Positions 1 to 8,343 of a stretch of DNA of 54,773 nucleotides are shown here, piece by piece. Each line of letters opens with the position of its first letter. The stretch's first letter is position 1. Under the pieces are notes generated by a model. The model did not search any database, was not told the DNA's origin, and worked only from the letters and a program-made list of their open reading frames with translations. This DNA comes from Methanolinea sp. UBA277 (lineage in GTDB: Archaea; Halobacteriota; Methanomicrobia; Methanomicrobiales; Methanospirillaceae): positions 143,215 through 197,987 of the forward strand of contig DANP01000019.1 of assembly GCA_002499905.1 (NCBI GenBank), given 5' to 3'. A program made the position numbers and the translations under genes.

Positions 1-1698
1 ACCCTTTTCTCGTCCCTGCCGGATGGATGGCGCTGCCCGGTCTGCGGCGCTGAGAAGAGCGCTTTTCTGATGGTGCGGCAGGATGACCGTGCCCACGAGG
101 CGGCTGAGACCACCGTCTCCGATGTGCTCGTCGCAGAGATTGCCGCCCGGGGAATAGAACTCGTATTCGGCCTGCCCGGGACTTCTTCGCTCGGGCTGGT
201 GGACGCAGTACGGAAGAACCCGGCGATGCGCTATATCGTTGTCAGACACGAGGAGAACGCAGCGATGGCGGCATCTGCCTACCACAAGCTCACCGGGAAG
301 ATCGCCGTCTGTCTCACCATCGCCGGACCGGGTGCAACCAATCTTACCACCGGCCTGTATGATGCCAGGGAGGACGGCGCCTCAGTCCTCTCAATAAACG
401 GGCAGGTGGAGACCCAGTACACCGGCCCGTACGGTATCCAGGAGATCGATCAGGACGCGTTTTTCCGGCCCATCACCGTCTATAACAATACAATCTATGA
501 CCGGAAGATGACCTGCCTGCTGGTGAACCTCGCCCTGAAGTACGCGATCCTTCACCGTGGCGTAGCACAGCTCTCGGTCCCAAACGACATCCAGAAACAG
601 TCCCTCGAGGCCCGGTTCTGCAGGAGGGAGGCACTGCTGGAGAGCCCCCATATCATCCCGGCTGAGGCCGAGATCCGGAAAGCGGCTGCAGCGATCGATG
701 CGGCAGACCGGCCGGTGATCATCGCCGGATGGGGGGCATACCGCGACGGTGAAGCGGTCGTCGCCCTTGCCCGGCGGACCGGTGCACCCATCCTGACCAC
801 CTACCGGGCAAAGGGGATCATACCGGAAGATGACGAGTGGGTTCTTGGTGTGCTGGGGCACTCAGGCTCTCCGCAGGCACGGAAACTGGCCACCGATGCC
901 GACCTGCTGATCACCCTCGGCGTGGGCTTCTCGAAGTTCACCAATGTTCCGACCGACAAACCCCTGGTCCAGGTGGATACCAACCCGGTGAAGCTCGGCA
1001 AGGGCTCCCTTACTATCCCCCTCTGGGGAAACTGCGCCCTCACTATCCCGAAGCTGACAGCACTGGTCAGGGAGCGTAATCCCGAGCACATCCTCAAGGA
1101 AATTGCCGGGATGAAACGGGAGTGGCTCGAACAGCTTGATCGCGAGGCTGATGCCAATGCCGTCCCCCTCCGTCCCCCCTTCATCATGAAAGTCCTCTCT
1201 GAGGTGATCCCTGAAGATGCGGTCATCACCGTTGACGTTGGTGAGAACCAGTGGTGGTTCGGGCGCAACTTCCGGATGAAACGCCAGCGGTTCGCCATGT
1301 CAGGGTACCTGGCCACCATGGGGTTCGGGTTTCCGGCCGCCATCGCCGCCAAGCTCGCCTATCCCCAAAAGCAGGTCATCTGTATTACCGGGGACGGCGG
1401 GTTCTCCCAGGCCATGTCCGACTTCGTCACCACCATCAAGTATGATCTTCCGATGGTGGTCATCGTCCTGAATAACCACCAGCTCGGCATGATCCAGGTC
1501 GAGCAGCTGATGGAGCACTACCCCAATTACGGGACCGAGCTCCTCAACCCGGACTTCGCTGCCTACGCCGAGGCCTGTGGCGGTGTAGGGATCCGGGTCG
1601 GGAAGCCGGATGACCTGAAAGGTGCTGTCGAACGGGCAATGGGCCTGCAGGTACCGGTCATCATCGACGTGGATACCGATCCAAGGCGGTTTCCCTGA
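1..1698 (+). CDS. Rubredoxin-ThDP-dependent enzyme fusion (5' end outside window)
   Basis: The frame is open from base 1, so the gene starts upstream. The first visible codons end a rubredoxin domain: DGWRCPVCGAEKS is the second iron-binding knuckle, built like the free rubredoxin at 22351. It reads without a stop into about 540 residues of a thiamine-diphosphate enzyme of the acetolactate synthase/pyruvate oxidase superfamily: PYR domain with FGLPGTSS and the cofactor-activating Glu in RHEENAA, a middle domain, and a PP domain with GDGGFSQ and the following LNNHQ (ThDP/Mg site, near 1390-1480). The ATG at 70 could start the enzyme alone, but the upstream knuckle in the same frame argues for a true fusion. 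Substrate unknown; a keto-acid decarboxylase or oxidase with built-in electron transfer is an inference. Confidence 0.85.
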   Translation, partial: TLFSSLPDGWRCPVCGAEKSAFLMVRQDDRAHEAAETTVSDVLVAEIAARGIELVFGLPGTSSLGLVDAVRKNPAMRYIVVRHEENAAMAASAYHKLTGKIAVCLTIAGPGATNLTTGLYDAREDGASVLSINGQVETQYTGPYGIQEIDQDAFFRPITVYNNTIYDRKMTCLLVNLALKYAILHRGVAQLSVPNDIQKQSLEARFCRREALLESPHIIPAEAEIRKAAAAIDAADRPVIIAGWGAYRDGEAVVALARRTGAPILTTYRAKGIIPEDDEWVLGVLGHSGSPQARKLATDADLLITLGVGFSKFTNVPTDKPLVQVDTNPVKLGKGSLTIPLWGNCALTIPKLTALVRERNPEHILKEIAGMKREWLEQLDREADANAVPLRPPFIMKVLSEVIPEDAVITVDVGENQWWFGRNFRMKRQRFAMSGYLATMGFGFPAAIAAKLAYPQKQVICITGDGGFSQAMSDFVTTIKYDLPMVVIVLNNHQLGMIQVEQLMEHYPNYGTELLNPDFAAYAEACGGVGIRVGKPDDLKGAVERAMGLQVPVIIDVDTDPRRFP

Positions 1699-1764
1699 GG
1701 AGAGCCTTCCACCCCCCATGCAGGTTCAGGAGGGCGGCGGCTCTTTGAGGTAAACTGCCGGGCT

Positions 1765-2060
1765 CGCGAATACAGTCGGAATCCCGCACATGGGGATTGA
1801 TTTCGATAACCGGTGATCCATCGGGCGCCTCGAGGCCGGTGACCGTCAGCCCGTCAACAGTGACGATCTTACCGATGGAAAGTACGTTGGGGTTTGGTCT
1901 GGCTTTGAGAACAGATGCAGAAGACGGGCCGGGCTTCATACCGGTGGGAGTATTGGGCGTGGAGGAGATCCCGGTCAGCCCGGTCCAACCGGCAGAGGGC
2001 CCGGACATGGGTGATCCCGGCCAGAGTTCCACGTGCCGGACCATGCGAAGTTCCCATACT
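1765..2060 (-). pseudogene. Decayed TrmO-like tRNA methyltransferase (frameshifted remnant)
   Basis: The minus strand keeps recognisable pieces of the TrmO (YaeB/VirR; N6-methylation of t6A37 in tRNA) family in two different frames. From about 2056 one frame gives VELWPG; a second gives GITHVR then LDRADRDLLHA (about 2018-1956); the first frame resumes near 1915 with ARPNPNVLSIG, then a segment ending DGSPVIEINPHV (to about 1780), which matches the family's RPNPIGLS and DGTPVLDIKPY motifs. At least two frameshifts are needed, and the N-terminal SAM-binding part is missing where the neighbouring hydrolase gene begins. It fills the otherwise empty 415 nt between the ThDP enzyme and the hydrolase. 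Family assignment is by motif memory; a sequencing error is less likely because the N-terminus is also gone. Confidence 0.6.
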
Positions 2061-2113
2061 GTACCGCACTCTTTTTTCCTGTTTGGCTTCAACACCCAGT
2101 ACGGTGTTCACCC

Positions 2114-2686
2114 ATGGCGAGAACCGCACTGCTCATCATTGATATGCAGAATGATTTTGTCCGCGAGGGCGCCCCCCTCAGGGTCAGGGACGCAGAGATC
2201 ATTATCGGAAATATCCGGAGTGTCCTCCAGTCATTCCGCCGGAACCGGCTCCCGGTATTCCACATCCTCCGTGTCCACCGCCCGGATGGATCGGACGTGG
2301 AGATCTTCAGGAGAGAGATCTTCCAGCGGACGCCTTTTGCCGTTGAAGGGACGAAGGGAGCGCAGGTAATCAGCGAGCTCGAACCGGCGCCAGGGGAGTA
2401 TATCATCCGGAAGACCAGGATGAGCGCCTTCATGCAGACCGAGCTTGACCTGATGCTCCGGACTCTCTCCGTGGATACAGTGGTTGTGGCTGGTATCCAG
2501 ACCCCGAACTGCATCCGGACTACGGTCTTTGACGCCTTTGCCCTCAACTATCGTACCTTCCTCATCGAGGATGCGGTTGCCGCACAGAACGATGAGATCC
2601 ACCGCGCGAACTGCAGGGACATGGCAGCTATCGGGGTGGGTATGGTGACGGCCGCCGGAGTGGAGAGTATGATCCGGTCTTTTTGA
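2114..2686 (+). CDS. Isochorismatase-fold cysteine hydrolase
   Basis: A 190-residue protein of the isochorismatase-like/nicotinamidase hydrolase family. It opens with ALLIIDMQNDF, carrying the catalytic Asp10, has a Lys in the EGTKGAQV segment where the triad lysine sits, and the nucleophile in AGIQTPNCIRTT. Substrate cannot be told from sequence; members cleave amides (nicotinamide, ureidoacrylate) or enol ethers. The frame stays open upstream to 2033, but that stretch overlaps the TrmO remnant on the other strand and is not family-like, so the ATG at 2114 next to ARTALLI is taken as start. It stands alone, facing DUF2769 on the other strand. Confidence 0.85.
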   Translation: MARTALLIIDMQNDFVREGAPLRVRDAEIIIGNIRSVLQSFRRNRLPVFHILRVHRPDGSDVEIFRREIFQRTPFAVEGTKGAQVISELEPAPGEYIIRKTRMSAFMQTELDLMLRTLSVDTVVVAGIQTPNCIRTTVFDAFALNYRTFLIEDAVAAQNDEIHRANCRDMAAIGVGMVTAAGVESMIRSF

Positions 2687-2734
2687 ACGAGGAGCGTGGT
2701 GAGTCAGGCTTGCCCGGCTGCAGAAGCAAGATAG

Positions 2735-2755
2735 CGTGAAGTCTCCCGCTTCACG
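2735..2755. terminator. Hairpin between convergent genes
   Basis: A perfect 7-bp stem (CGTGAAG / CTTCACG) around the 7-nt loop TCTCCCG lies between the convergent hydrolase and DUF2769 genes. A short T-run (TTCTTTC) follows on the plus strand. A shared transcription end is an inference. Confidence 0.45.
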
Positions 2756-2769
2756 GATTCTTTCAAAAA

Positions 2770-3018
2770 TTACTTCGGGCCTTCAATCCCGTGCAGACAG
2801 AAGAAGCCGCCCTTCAATCCGTATTTTTTGAATACATCACACTGGAAACAGTTGCACCCCTTGTTCTCCGCCTTGTCCGCGATAGCCGATTTCCCCCTCG
2901 CACAGAAGAGTGCATGGGGAGGGGACTCCTTCATCCTGTTTGCCTGGAACGTCGGACAGGTTCCGCAGAACCGTTTGCAGATCTCCATGTTCTCCTGGTT
3001 GTCTTCAACGACTGCCAT
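2770..3018 (-). CDS. DUF2769-type cysteine-rich small protein
   Basis: An 82-residue protein with eight cysteines in short groups: CKRFCGTC near residues 14-21, FCARGKS near 39, then CNCFQC (about 55-60) and FFCLHG near the end. This spacing, with an ALFCARGKS motif, matches the methanogen family DUF2769, small presumed metal- or iron-sulfur-binding proteins of unknown function. No membrane segment or signal peptide, so probably cytoplasmic. The gene is monocistronic, divergent from the channel gene at 3173, and the start is followed directly by an acidic stretch (VVEDNQENME). Function unknown. Confidence 0.75.
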   Translation of the reverse strand: MAVVEDNQENMEICKRFCGTCPTFQANRMKESPPHALFCARGKSAIADKAENKGCNCFQCDVFKKYGLKGGFFCLHGIEGPK

Positions 3019-3172
3019 AGGAATTCCTCCGGTACGGGAGAATACCCCGCTATCTTTAATATCATTTTCCCGAATTTCCTAGACCGGACCGGGAAAACGT
3101 TCCGGCTGTCGCCGCCACCGGAGTGCTGGCACAAACGCATACGCTATATCAATCAGGCCGTCAAATGGTTGC

Positions 3173-3811
3173 ATGAGAACCATGCCTGAAGAGGAGACAT
3201 CCTCGCACTTCGTGGGAATTTCAAAAGGGCGGATGGAGGGGCTTTCCGACGGTATTTTTGCCTTTGCCATGACCCTTCTCGTGCTAGGTATCGCAATCCC
3301 GCCAATTCAGGGTACACCCTTGCCAATTGACCTGGATGACATCCTGTTTTCGCTCACCACCGGTTTCATCCACTATGTTATCGCCTTCCTGATCCTATCG
3401 GGAATGTGGGTCAGCCACCACTACCTCACCGATAAGATGCCCCACACCGACCGGAATTTTCTCCGTCTGAATATGCTGGTCCTCCTCTTCATTGCCCTTA
3501 TCCCGTTCTCCACCCTTCTTGTCGGCGATTTCAGCGGGGTGCCCCTCGCCAACATCGTCTTTGAGGCAAATCTTCTCATCGTGGGTGGTATAATAGCCAC
3601 TCAGTGGTGGTATATCACCAGGAACCCCTTCCTGCTGAGAGACGGGATAACGGCTGAGTATATGAGAACCGGAATTTACAAAGCTCTCGTCACCCCGGCA
3701 ATATCGGTCATCGGGATTCTTTTATCAGTGGGTGGAATGGCATATACCACCTGGGTCTACCTCTTTGTCCCTCTCGGAATTTATCTGGCCGGGAAGGCCG
3801 CACAGAAGTAA
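3173..3811 (+). CDS. TMEM175-like (DUF1211) potassium channel
   Basis: A 212-residue membrane protein with about six hydrophobic helices. Helix 1 carries RMEGLSDGIFAFAMTLLVLGI, the RxxxFSDG-type signature of prokaryotic TMEM175 (DUF1211), a K+-leak channel family lacking the TVGYG filter. The second half is less conserved (MWVSHHYL, then four helices), as expected for this family. A start at 3182, three codons later, is equally possible; no clear ribosome-binding site decides it. The gene converges on the uracil-DNA glycosylase gene. Channel activity is from the family; ion choice is not proven here. Confidence 0.8.
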   Translation: MRTMPEEETSSHFVGISKGRMEGLSDGIFAFAMTLLVLGIAIPPIQGTPLPIDLDDILFSLTTGFIHYVIAFLILSGMWVSHHYLTDKMPHTDRNFLRLNMLVLLFIALIPFSTLLVGDFSGVPLANIVFEANLLIVGGIIATQWWYITRNPFLLRDGITAEYMRTGIYKALVTPAISVIGILLSVGGMAYTTWVYLFVPLGIYLAGKAAQK

Positions 3812-3863
3812 CCGGAAATGGAAATGAGGGAGACGGGCAGGGAATGCCGTTCCAAGAGGGACA

Positions 3864-4454
3864 TTATGCCGGAGAGATGCTTTCGAGAATCTCTTTCAGT
3901 CTCCTGAAGTCCTCCTCGAGATCACCGCGGAGTGGCGGGTTGTGGGTGACGACCGCCGGGTGGTAGACCGGAAAGAGGATGACCGGCCCGTGCGGGGCTT
4001 CCGCCCGGAATGGCTGTCCATGGATCTCGCTAATCCTCCCGGCAGCAACCCCGAACTGGCCCATGATAACCGCTGCTGAGAAACGACCCATGGGGACGAT
4101 GATGCACGGGCGCAGCAAGGCAATCTGCCGGTCGAGATAGGGTTTGCAGGAAGCTATCTCGTCTCCCTTCGGATCCCGGTTTTTCGGGGGCCGGCACTTG
4201 AGGATGCTGGTGATGAAGACCTCGTTCCGGGAGAGCCCGATCGAGGCCAGGAGACGGTTCAGTATCGCCCCGGCCCTCCCGGCAAACGGGCGCCCGGAGC
4301 GATCTTCACTCTCACCCGGTGCTTCCCCGACCAGCAGGATCCGGGCAGGAACCGGACCCTCTCCCGGAACGGCGTGAGTGCGCCCGAGTGAGAGCCGGCA
4401 CCGGGTGCAGGAGAGGATATCATCGTTCAGTGCCCGGGCTTCCTCATCGGTCAT
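3864..4454 (-). CDS. Family 4 uracil-DNA glycosylase (4Fe-4S)
   Basis: A 196-residue DNA repair enzyme that removes uracil formed by cytosine deamination. Motif A is GEAPGESEDRSGRPF and motif B is YHPAVV, as in thermostable UDGa. Four cysteines fit the structural [4Fe-4S] cluster: Cys16 and Cys19 in CTRC, Cys86 in ILKCRPP, and one in ASCKPYL near 102. Length is typical for family 4. It lies downstream of the CNNM gene on the same strand with a 63-nt gap, so co-transcription is possible but not required. Confidence 0.93.
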   Translation of the reverse strand: MTDEEARALNDDILSCTRCRLSLGRTHAVPGEGPVPARILLVGEAPGESEDRSGRPFAGRAGAILNRLLASIGLSRNEVFITSILKCRPPKNRDPKGDEIASCKPYLDRQIALLRPCIIVPMGRFSAAVIMGQFGVAAGRISEIHGQPFRAEAPHGPVILFPVYHPAVVTHNPPLRGDLEEDFRRLKEILESISPA

Positions 4455-4517
4455 GGATATACAGTCTTCTTGTTCCGCACTGATTTGAAAAATTCGATCC
4501 GATGTGGAAATGTAACC

Positions 4518-5861
4518 CTACTCTCCGTCACCCCTGACTTTCCCCGAATCTCTGCCGGGAGGGATGGGGGTGACCAGGATTTTGTCGATCCTGTTTCCAT
4601 CCATATCAATTACCTCAAACCTGAGGTTGTTCCATTCGAACACATCACCGGTGGCCGGTATCCTCCCCAGTTCCATCACCACGAATCCTGCAAGGGTATG
4701 AAAGAGTCCTTCCCGCTCACCCGGGAAGCGGGATACACCAAAGAGATCCTTCACCTCATCGAGAGGGTAGAGACCATCGATCAGGTACGACCCGTCCTCC
4801 CGCCGGGTCAGTTCCCTTACTGGCGGAGTTCCGGGAGCCCCGATGTCCCCGATAATCGCTTTCAGGATGTCATGTACGGTGATCATCCCGGTAATACCCC
4901 CGAACTCATCGACCGCGAGTGCAATCGGGGTCGCTGAAGTTCTGAAGAGCTCCAGAAGCTTCAGGGCCGGAGTTGTCTCAGGGATGATAACTGGTTCCCT
5001 GATGATCAGGGAGATATCGGTGCCACCTTTCTCGATCACCTGGGTCCAGAGATCCCGGACCCAGACAACACCGGAAAGTGCATCCAGCTGCCCCCGGTAA
5101 ACCGGGAGATAAGAGTGATTACCCGAGAGCATCTTCTGCATCTCGGATTCCAGGGGTTCATCGAGATCGATCCCCACGATCTCGGGCCGGGGGGTCATGA
5201 GGGTGAAGACCTTCCGGTCACCCAGCCGGAAGATGGCGTTTACCATGTTCTCTTCGGCTCTCTCGATCACCCCGGTGCGTGCCCCTTCCGAAAGAACGCT
5301 CCAGATCTCTTCTTCCGAGACCTCTGCCTGCATCGGTCTCTTCTCACCAAACAATTTGAGAACCCCGTTGGTGCTCGCGGAGAGCAGGTGGACCAGAGGG
5401 GATACGACGACCGAGATCGCCCGGAGTGGACGGGCGACCCGGGATGCGATATACTCGGGGTTGTCAAGGCCGATCCTTTTCGGGACCAGCTCCCCGAAAA
5501 CGAGCGAGAAATACGTGGTGGCGACTACGATAATGGCCACACTGATGGCCTGGGCATAGGGTGTCAGGGAAGGGACGGTACTAATAACGGGGGACAGGTA
5601 CTTGGCAAAGGTGATACCGCTGTATGCCCCGGCGAGGATCCCGATGAGGGTGATTGCAACCTGGACGGTGGAGAGAAAGGTATTCGGATCGTTCAGGAGT
5701 TCGAGTGCAGCTGCTGCCCCGACACTCCCCTCCCTGGCCATCACCTCGAGCCTGACTTTTTTCGATGAGACCAACGCGAACTCCGCCATGGAGAAAAACC
5801 CGTTCAGCCCGATAAGGATGCAGATGACGAACAATTCGGTGATCAGATCAATGACTGCCAT
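4518..5861 (-). CDS. CNNM/CorC-family membrane protein (DUF21-CBS-CorC_HlyC)
   Basis: A 447-residue protein of the hemolysin C/CorC/CNNM group, implicated in Mg2+ or Na+/Mg2+ transport. Domains in order: an N-terminal DUF21 with about four membrane helices (residues 1-180, including LNGFFSMAEFALVSSKK), a CBS pair (about 210-335, TLMTPRPEIVGI and ITGMITVHDIL), and a C-terminal CorC_HlyC domain (DGSYLIDG to the end). The start at 5861 is preferred over an in-frame ATG at 5900 because AGGGAGGA stands just upstream of it on the coding strand. A TATA-like TTTTTAACC lies at about 5921-5930. Confidence 0.9.
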   Translation of the reverse strand: MAVIDLITELFVICILIGLNGFFSMAEFALVSSKKVRLEVMAREGSVGAAAALELLNDPNTFLSTVQVAITLIGILAGAYSGITFAKYLSPVISTVPSLTPYAQAISVAIIVVATTYFSLVFGELVPKRIGLDNPEYIASRVARPLRAISVVVSPLVHLLSASTNGVLKLFGEKRPMQAEVSEEEIWSVLSEGARTGVIERAEENMVNAIFRLGDRKVFTLMTPRPEIVGIDLDEPLESEMQKMLSGNHSYLPVYRGQLDALSGVVWVRDLWTQVIEKGGTDISLIIREPVIIPETTPALKLLELFRTSATPIALAVDEFGGITGMITVHDILKAIIGDIGAPGTPPVRELTRREDGSYLIDGLYPLDEVKDLFGVSRFPGEREGLFHTLAGFVVMELGRIPATGDVFEWNNLRFEVIDMDGNRIDKILVTPIPPGRDSGKVRGDGE

Positions 5862-6080
5862 GCCCGGCCGTTCCTCCCTGCGTCTGAGTGCACATCCCAC
5901 TCTGATAAGGGAGTGGACTGGTTAAAAAGGATGAGGAGCTGTTCCTGCCGGCATCGGAACGGCCGGCCCTGTGCCGGGACGAGACGTAGCGCTGCTCCTG
6001 TTCACCCCGGAACGAAAATACGCCGCGGGCCGGGAGAGCGGAAACATGTCCGGGGGGTATCCGGAACCTCTCTTCTGTGT

Positions 6081-6971
6081 CTACGAGGGGCCTTCCCGGC
6101 CTGTGAGCACAGTGGTGACCGCTGACCGGATTCGTTCTTCCAGCCCCGGGACATTCCTGACATCCCGCAACCGGTCAATACCGTCAACCAGGATATCTCC
6201 TGAAGGGGTGATATGCAGGTTCTCCATGAAGTCATGAATCACCCGGGTGACGCAGGTAAAATTTTCTCTCCCGGTCCTGCCGGCAAGAGAGAAGAGGAGG
6301 CCGTTCCGGGAAACGAACCTGCCGGCCAGGGTCATCTCGGCATGATATGCCTGGAACCGGTCGATCAGCAGCTTCAGCTCCCCCGGCACCGTACTGGTGT
6401 ACACCGGGGTGCAGATGATGAGGAGCCGGGCGTGGCGGAGTGAGGAGATGATCGCGGTCATATCGTCGTCAAAGGTGCAGAACCCTGTGTTGTAGCATTG
6501 GTAGCACCCGATGCAGCCCGTGATCCAGAGGTCGTGGGGATACACTACTTCTGCGGAATACCCCGCTTCTTCGGAAGCGCCTGCAGCCCAGCCTGATATG
6601 AGGCTGCAGTTCCCGTCTGCCCGTGGACTCCCCTGGAGAATAAGCACATCAGGTCTCCCGGTATCCGCTGGCGTGCCAACCTGTTCAAGGTGGGTGGCAA
6701 AGAACGCCTCGGGATCCCGGGAGAGCAGGTGCTCCCAGCTCAGGACGTTCTTTCGGGCAACCGATTCGGCATCAAGGGGGTCGGTCGGGGAGTATTCATA
6801 GGAGTTTGTCCGGAACAGGGCGAGGGTCTTATCACCCAGCAGGAGCCTGATGGTGAAGATGTGCAGTCCCGGGTAGAGGGACGAGAGGTCGCGGCGGGTC
6901 AGGACCAGGGTGTAGGTTCCTTCCCCGGCGGCAACCTCCTTTCGTTCGAGGAGTTCCTCGCATTGCTCCAT
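6081..6971 (-). CDS. Iron-sulfur flavoprotein-like protein with N-terminal extension
   Basis: A 296-residue protein in two parts. Residues about 105-290 are a flavodoxin-like NADPH:FMN reductase/Isf domain: LILQGSPRADGNCS binds the FMN phosphate and GCIGCYQCYNTGFC gives the compact CX2CX2CX5C motif that holds a [4Fe-4S] cluster in Isf. TPVYTSTVPGELKLLIDR is the conserved substrate/FMN loop. Residues 1-100 are an extra domain (KEVAAGEGTYTLVL, then a strand-rich segment) not found in Isf and not recognised. Likely electron carrier or reductase for O2, H2O2 or quinone-like acceptors, from family. Divergent from the GntP permease; the 219-nt gap to the CNNM promoter holds only that gene's promoter signals. 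Confidence 0.85.
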   Translation of the reverse strand: MEQCEELLERKEVAAGEGTYTLVLTRRDLSSLYPGLHIFTIRLLLGDKTLALFRTNSYEYSPTDPLDAESVARKNVLSWEHLLSRDPEAFFATHLEQVGTPADTGRPDVLILQGSPRADGNCSLISGWAAGASEEAGYSAEVVYPHDLWITGCIGCYQCYNTGFCTFDDDMTAIISSLRHARLLIICTPVYTSTVPGELKLLIDRFQAYHAEMTLAGRFVSRNGLLFSLAGRTGRENFTCVTRVIHDFMENLHITPSGDILVDGIDRLRDVRNVPGLEERIRSAVTTVLTGREGPS

Positions 6972-7082
6972 GACGAAAGGGTAGAACCCTCCCCCTCATA
7001 AGCGTATTTCAGGGTATACGTGGCCCCCTCAAAACAGAATGTTGCTCTTTTTTTATCACCGAAAACCTGATACGATAGTGTA

Positions 7083-8339
7083 ATGGATCCGCTCCCCGCC
7101 TTTGCCCTTACCATCCTGGTCATCTCCTTCATAGGGATCCGGTTCCGGATATCCCCCTTCTTCACCCTGGTAGGCGGGGCCCTCTTCTACGGCGTTCTTG
7201 CCGGTCTCCCGCCTGATCGCCTCATTACTGTGATTACTGCCGGACTCGGAAAGGTCTTCGGGCTCTTCGCCGTCGTCATCCTGTCAGGAGCGGTCATCGC
7301 TAAAGTGCTCGAAGAGCAGGGGCAGGTGGCAGAAATCGTATCAGATATCAGGGGATGTATCAGAACACCGGCGACCCTCTCCGGAATCTCCGGCTACCTG
7401 CTGGCACTCCCGGTAGCGTGCAGCATCACCGCATTCATCATCCTCGAACCGATCGTCAGGAATCTCGGCAGGGACGAGTCCCTCCGGACGCTTCTTGCCA
7501 TCGCCGCTCTCGGGAGCCTCATCTCCTTTGGCCTTGTCTACCCGACGCCCGTCACCATACCCCTGGTCGAGGCGCTCCTCATTGGGGTGTCTCCCCTTGC
7601 ATACGACGTTGTGGCGGTCACGCTCTCCCTTCTCCTGCTTGCCGGAGTGCTTGCAGTTTTCCGACGGATTGCAGCCTGCCCTGGGCCTGATGGGACTGGT
7701 AATCCGACACCCCCAGAACCTGCACCACGTTTCCATCCCCGTGCCTGGGCCCCCTTCGCCGCTATTCTCCTTGCGATTCCTGTGGGTGTTGCACTCGGAC
7801 TGTCCGCCGGATCCCTGATCCAGGTGATCATGCTGGCCGGAGCGGTTACTGCAACAGCCCTGGCATCGCCATCTGCACGGGTGTCCGGACTTCACCGGGG
7901 AGCAAAGCATGCCGGCCTCATCATCTTTGATATCTGTGGTGCCGGGGCACTGGCTGCGGTCATCCTGGAATCCGGGTTTGCCGGTGCTGCTCTGGGAGGA
8001 ATCGCCGGCTTTGCCCCCCTGATCGTGGCACCGTTCCTGCTGGCAGCCCTCCTCCAGACTGCCCAGGGCTCGCGGGTAGTGACCGCGGTGATCACTGCGG
8101 AGATCCTGGCCGGAACTACGGCCGCAGCCACCGTTCATCCCATTGCCCTGATACTGATGGTGGTGGCCGGGACCTTTGTCTTCAGCTACGTGACCGATCC
8201 CTTCTTCTGGATCGTGAAGCATGCCACTGGAAACGGGCTCCCGGCAATGATTCGGGGCTATACCCTCCCGCTTGCGGGGTGCGGCCTCATCATCTTCTGC
8301 ACAGCCCTGATCCTCCAGCTCCTTATACCCGGCTGGTAG
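7083..8339 (+). CDS. GntP-family permease
   Basis: A 418-residue integral membrane protein with about 11-12 helices. The N-terminus (FRISPFFTLVGGALFYGVLAG, then GLGKVFGLFAVVILSGAVIA) and the C-terminal half (LLQTAQGSRVV, FVFSYVTDPFFWIVKHATG) follow the gluconate:H+ symporter family GntP. GntP proteins move sugar acids or related carboxylates; the substrate here is unknown. It is a single gene, divergent from the flavoprotein gene at 6971 and ending 4 nt from the convergent nitroreductase gene. Its start lies in an AT-rich stretch with a T7 run. Confidence 0.85.
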   Translation: MDPLPAFALTILVISFIGIRFRISPFFTLVGGALFYGVLAGLPPDRLITVITAGLGKVFGLFAVVILSGAVIAKVLEEQGQVAEIVSDIRGCIRTPATLSGISGYLLALPVACSITAFIILEPIVRNLGRDESLRTLLAIAALGSLISFGLVYPTPVTIPLVEALLIGVSPLAYDVVAVTLSLLLLAGVLAVFRRIAACPGPDGTGNPTPPEPAPRFHPRAWAPFAAILLAIPVGVALGLSAGSLIQVIMLAGAVTATALASPSARVSGLHRGAKHAGLIIFDICGAGALAAVILESGFAGAALGGIAGFAPLIVAPFLLAALLQTAQGSRVVTAVITAEILAGTTAAATVHPIALILMVVAGTFVFSYVTDPFFWIVKHATGNGLPAMIRGYTLPLAGCGLIIFCTALILQLLIPGW

Positions 8340-8343
8340 GTAG

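Noticed and set aside
1797..2369. 190-codon plus-strand frame across the TrmO remnant and hydrolase
   Set aside because: Out of frame with the conserved hydrolase, Ser/Arg-rich without motifs.
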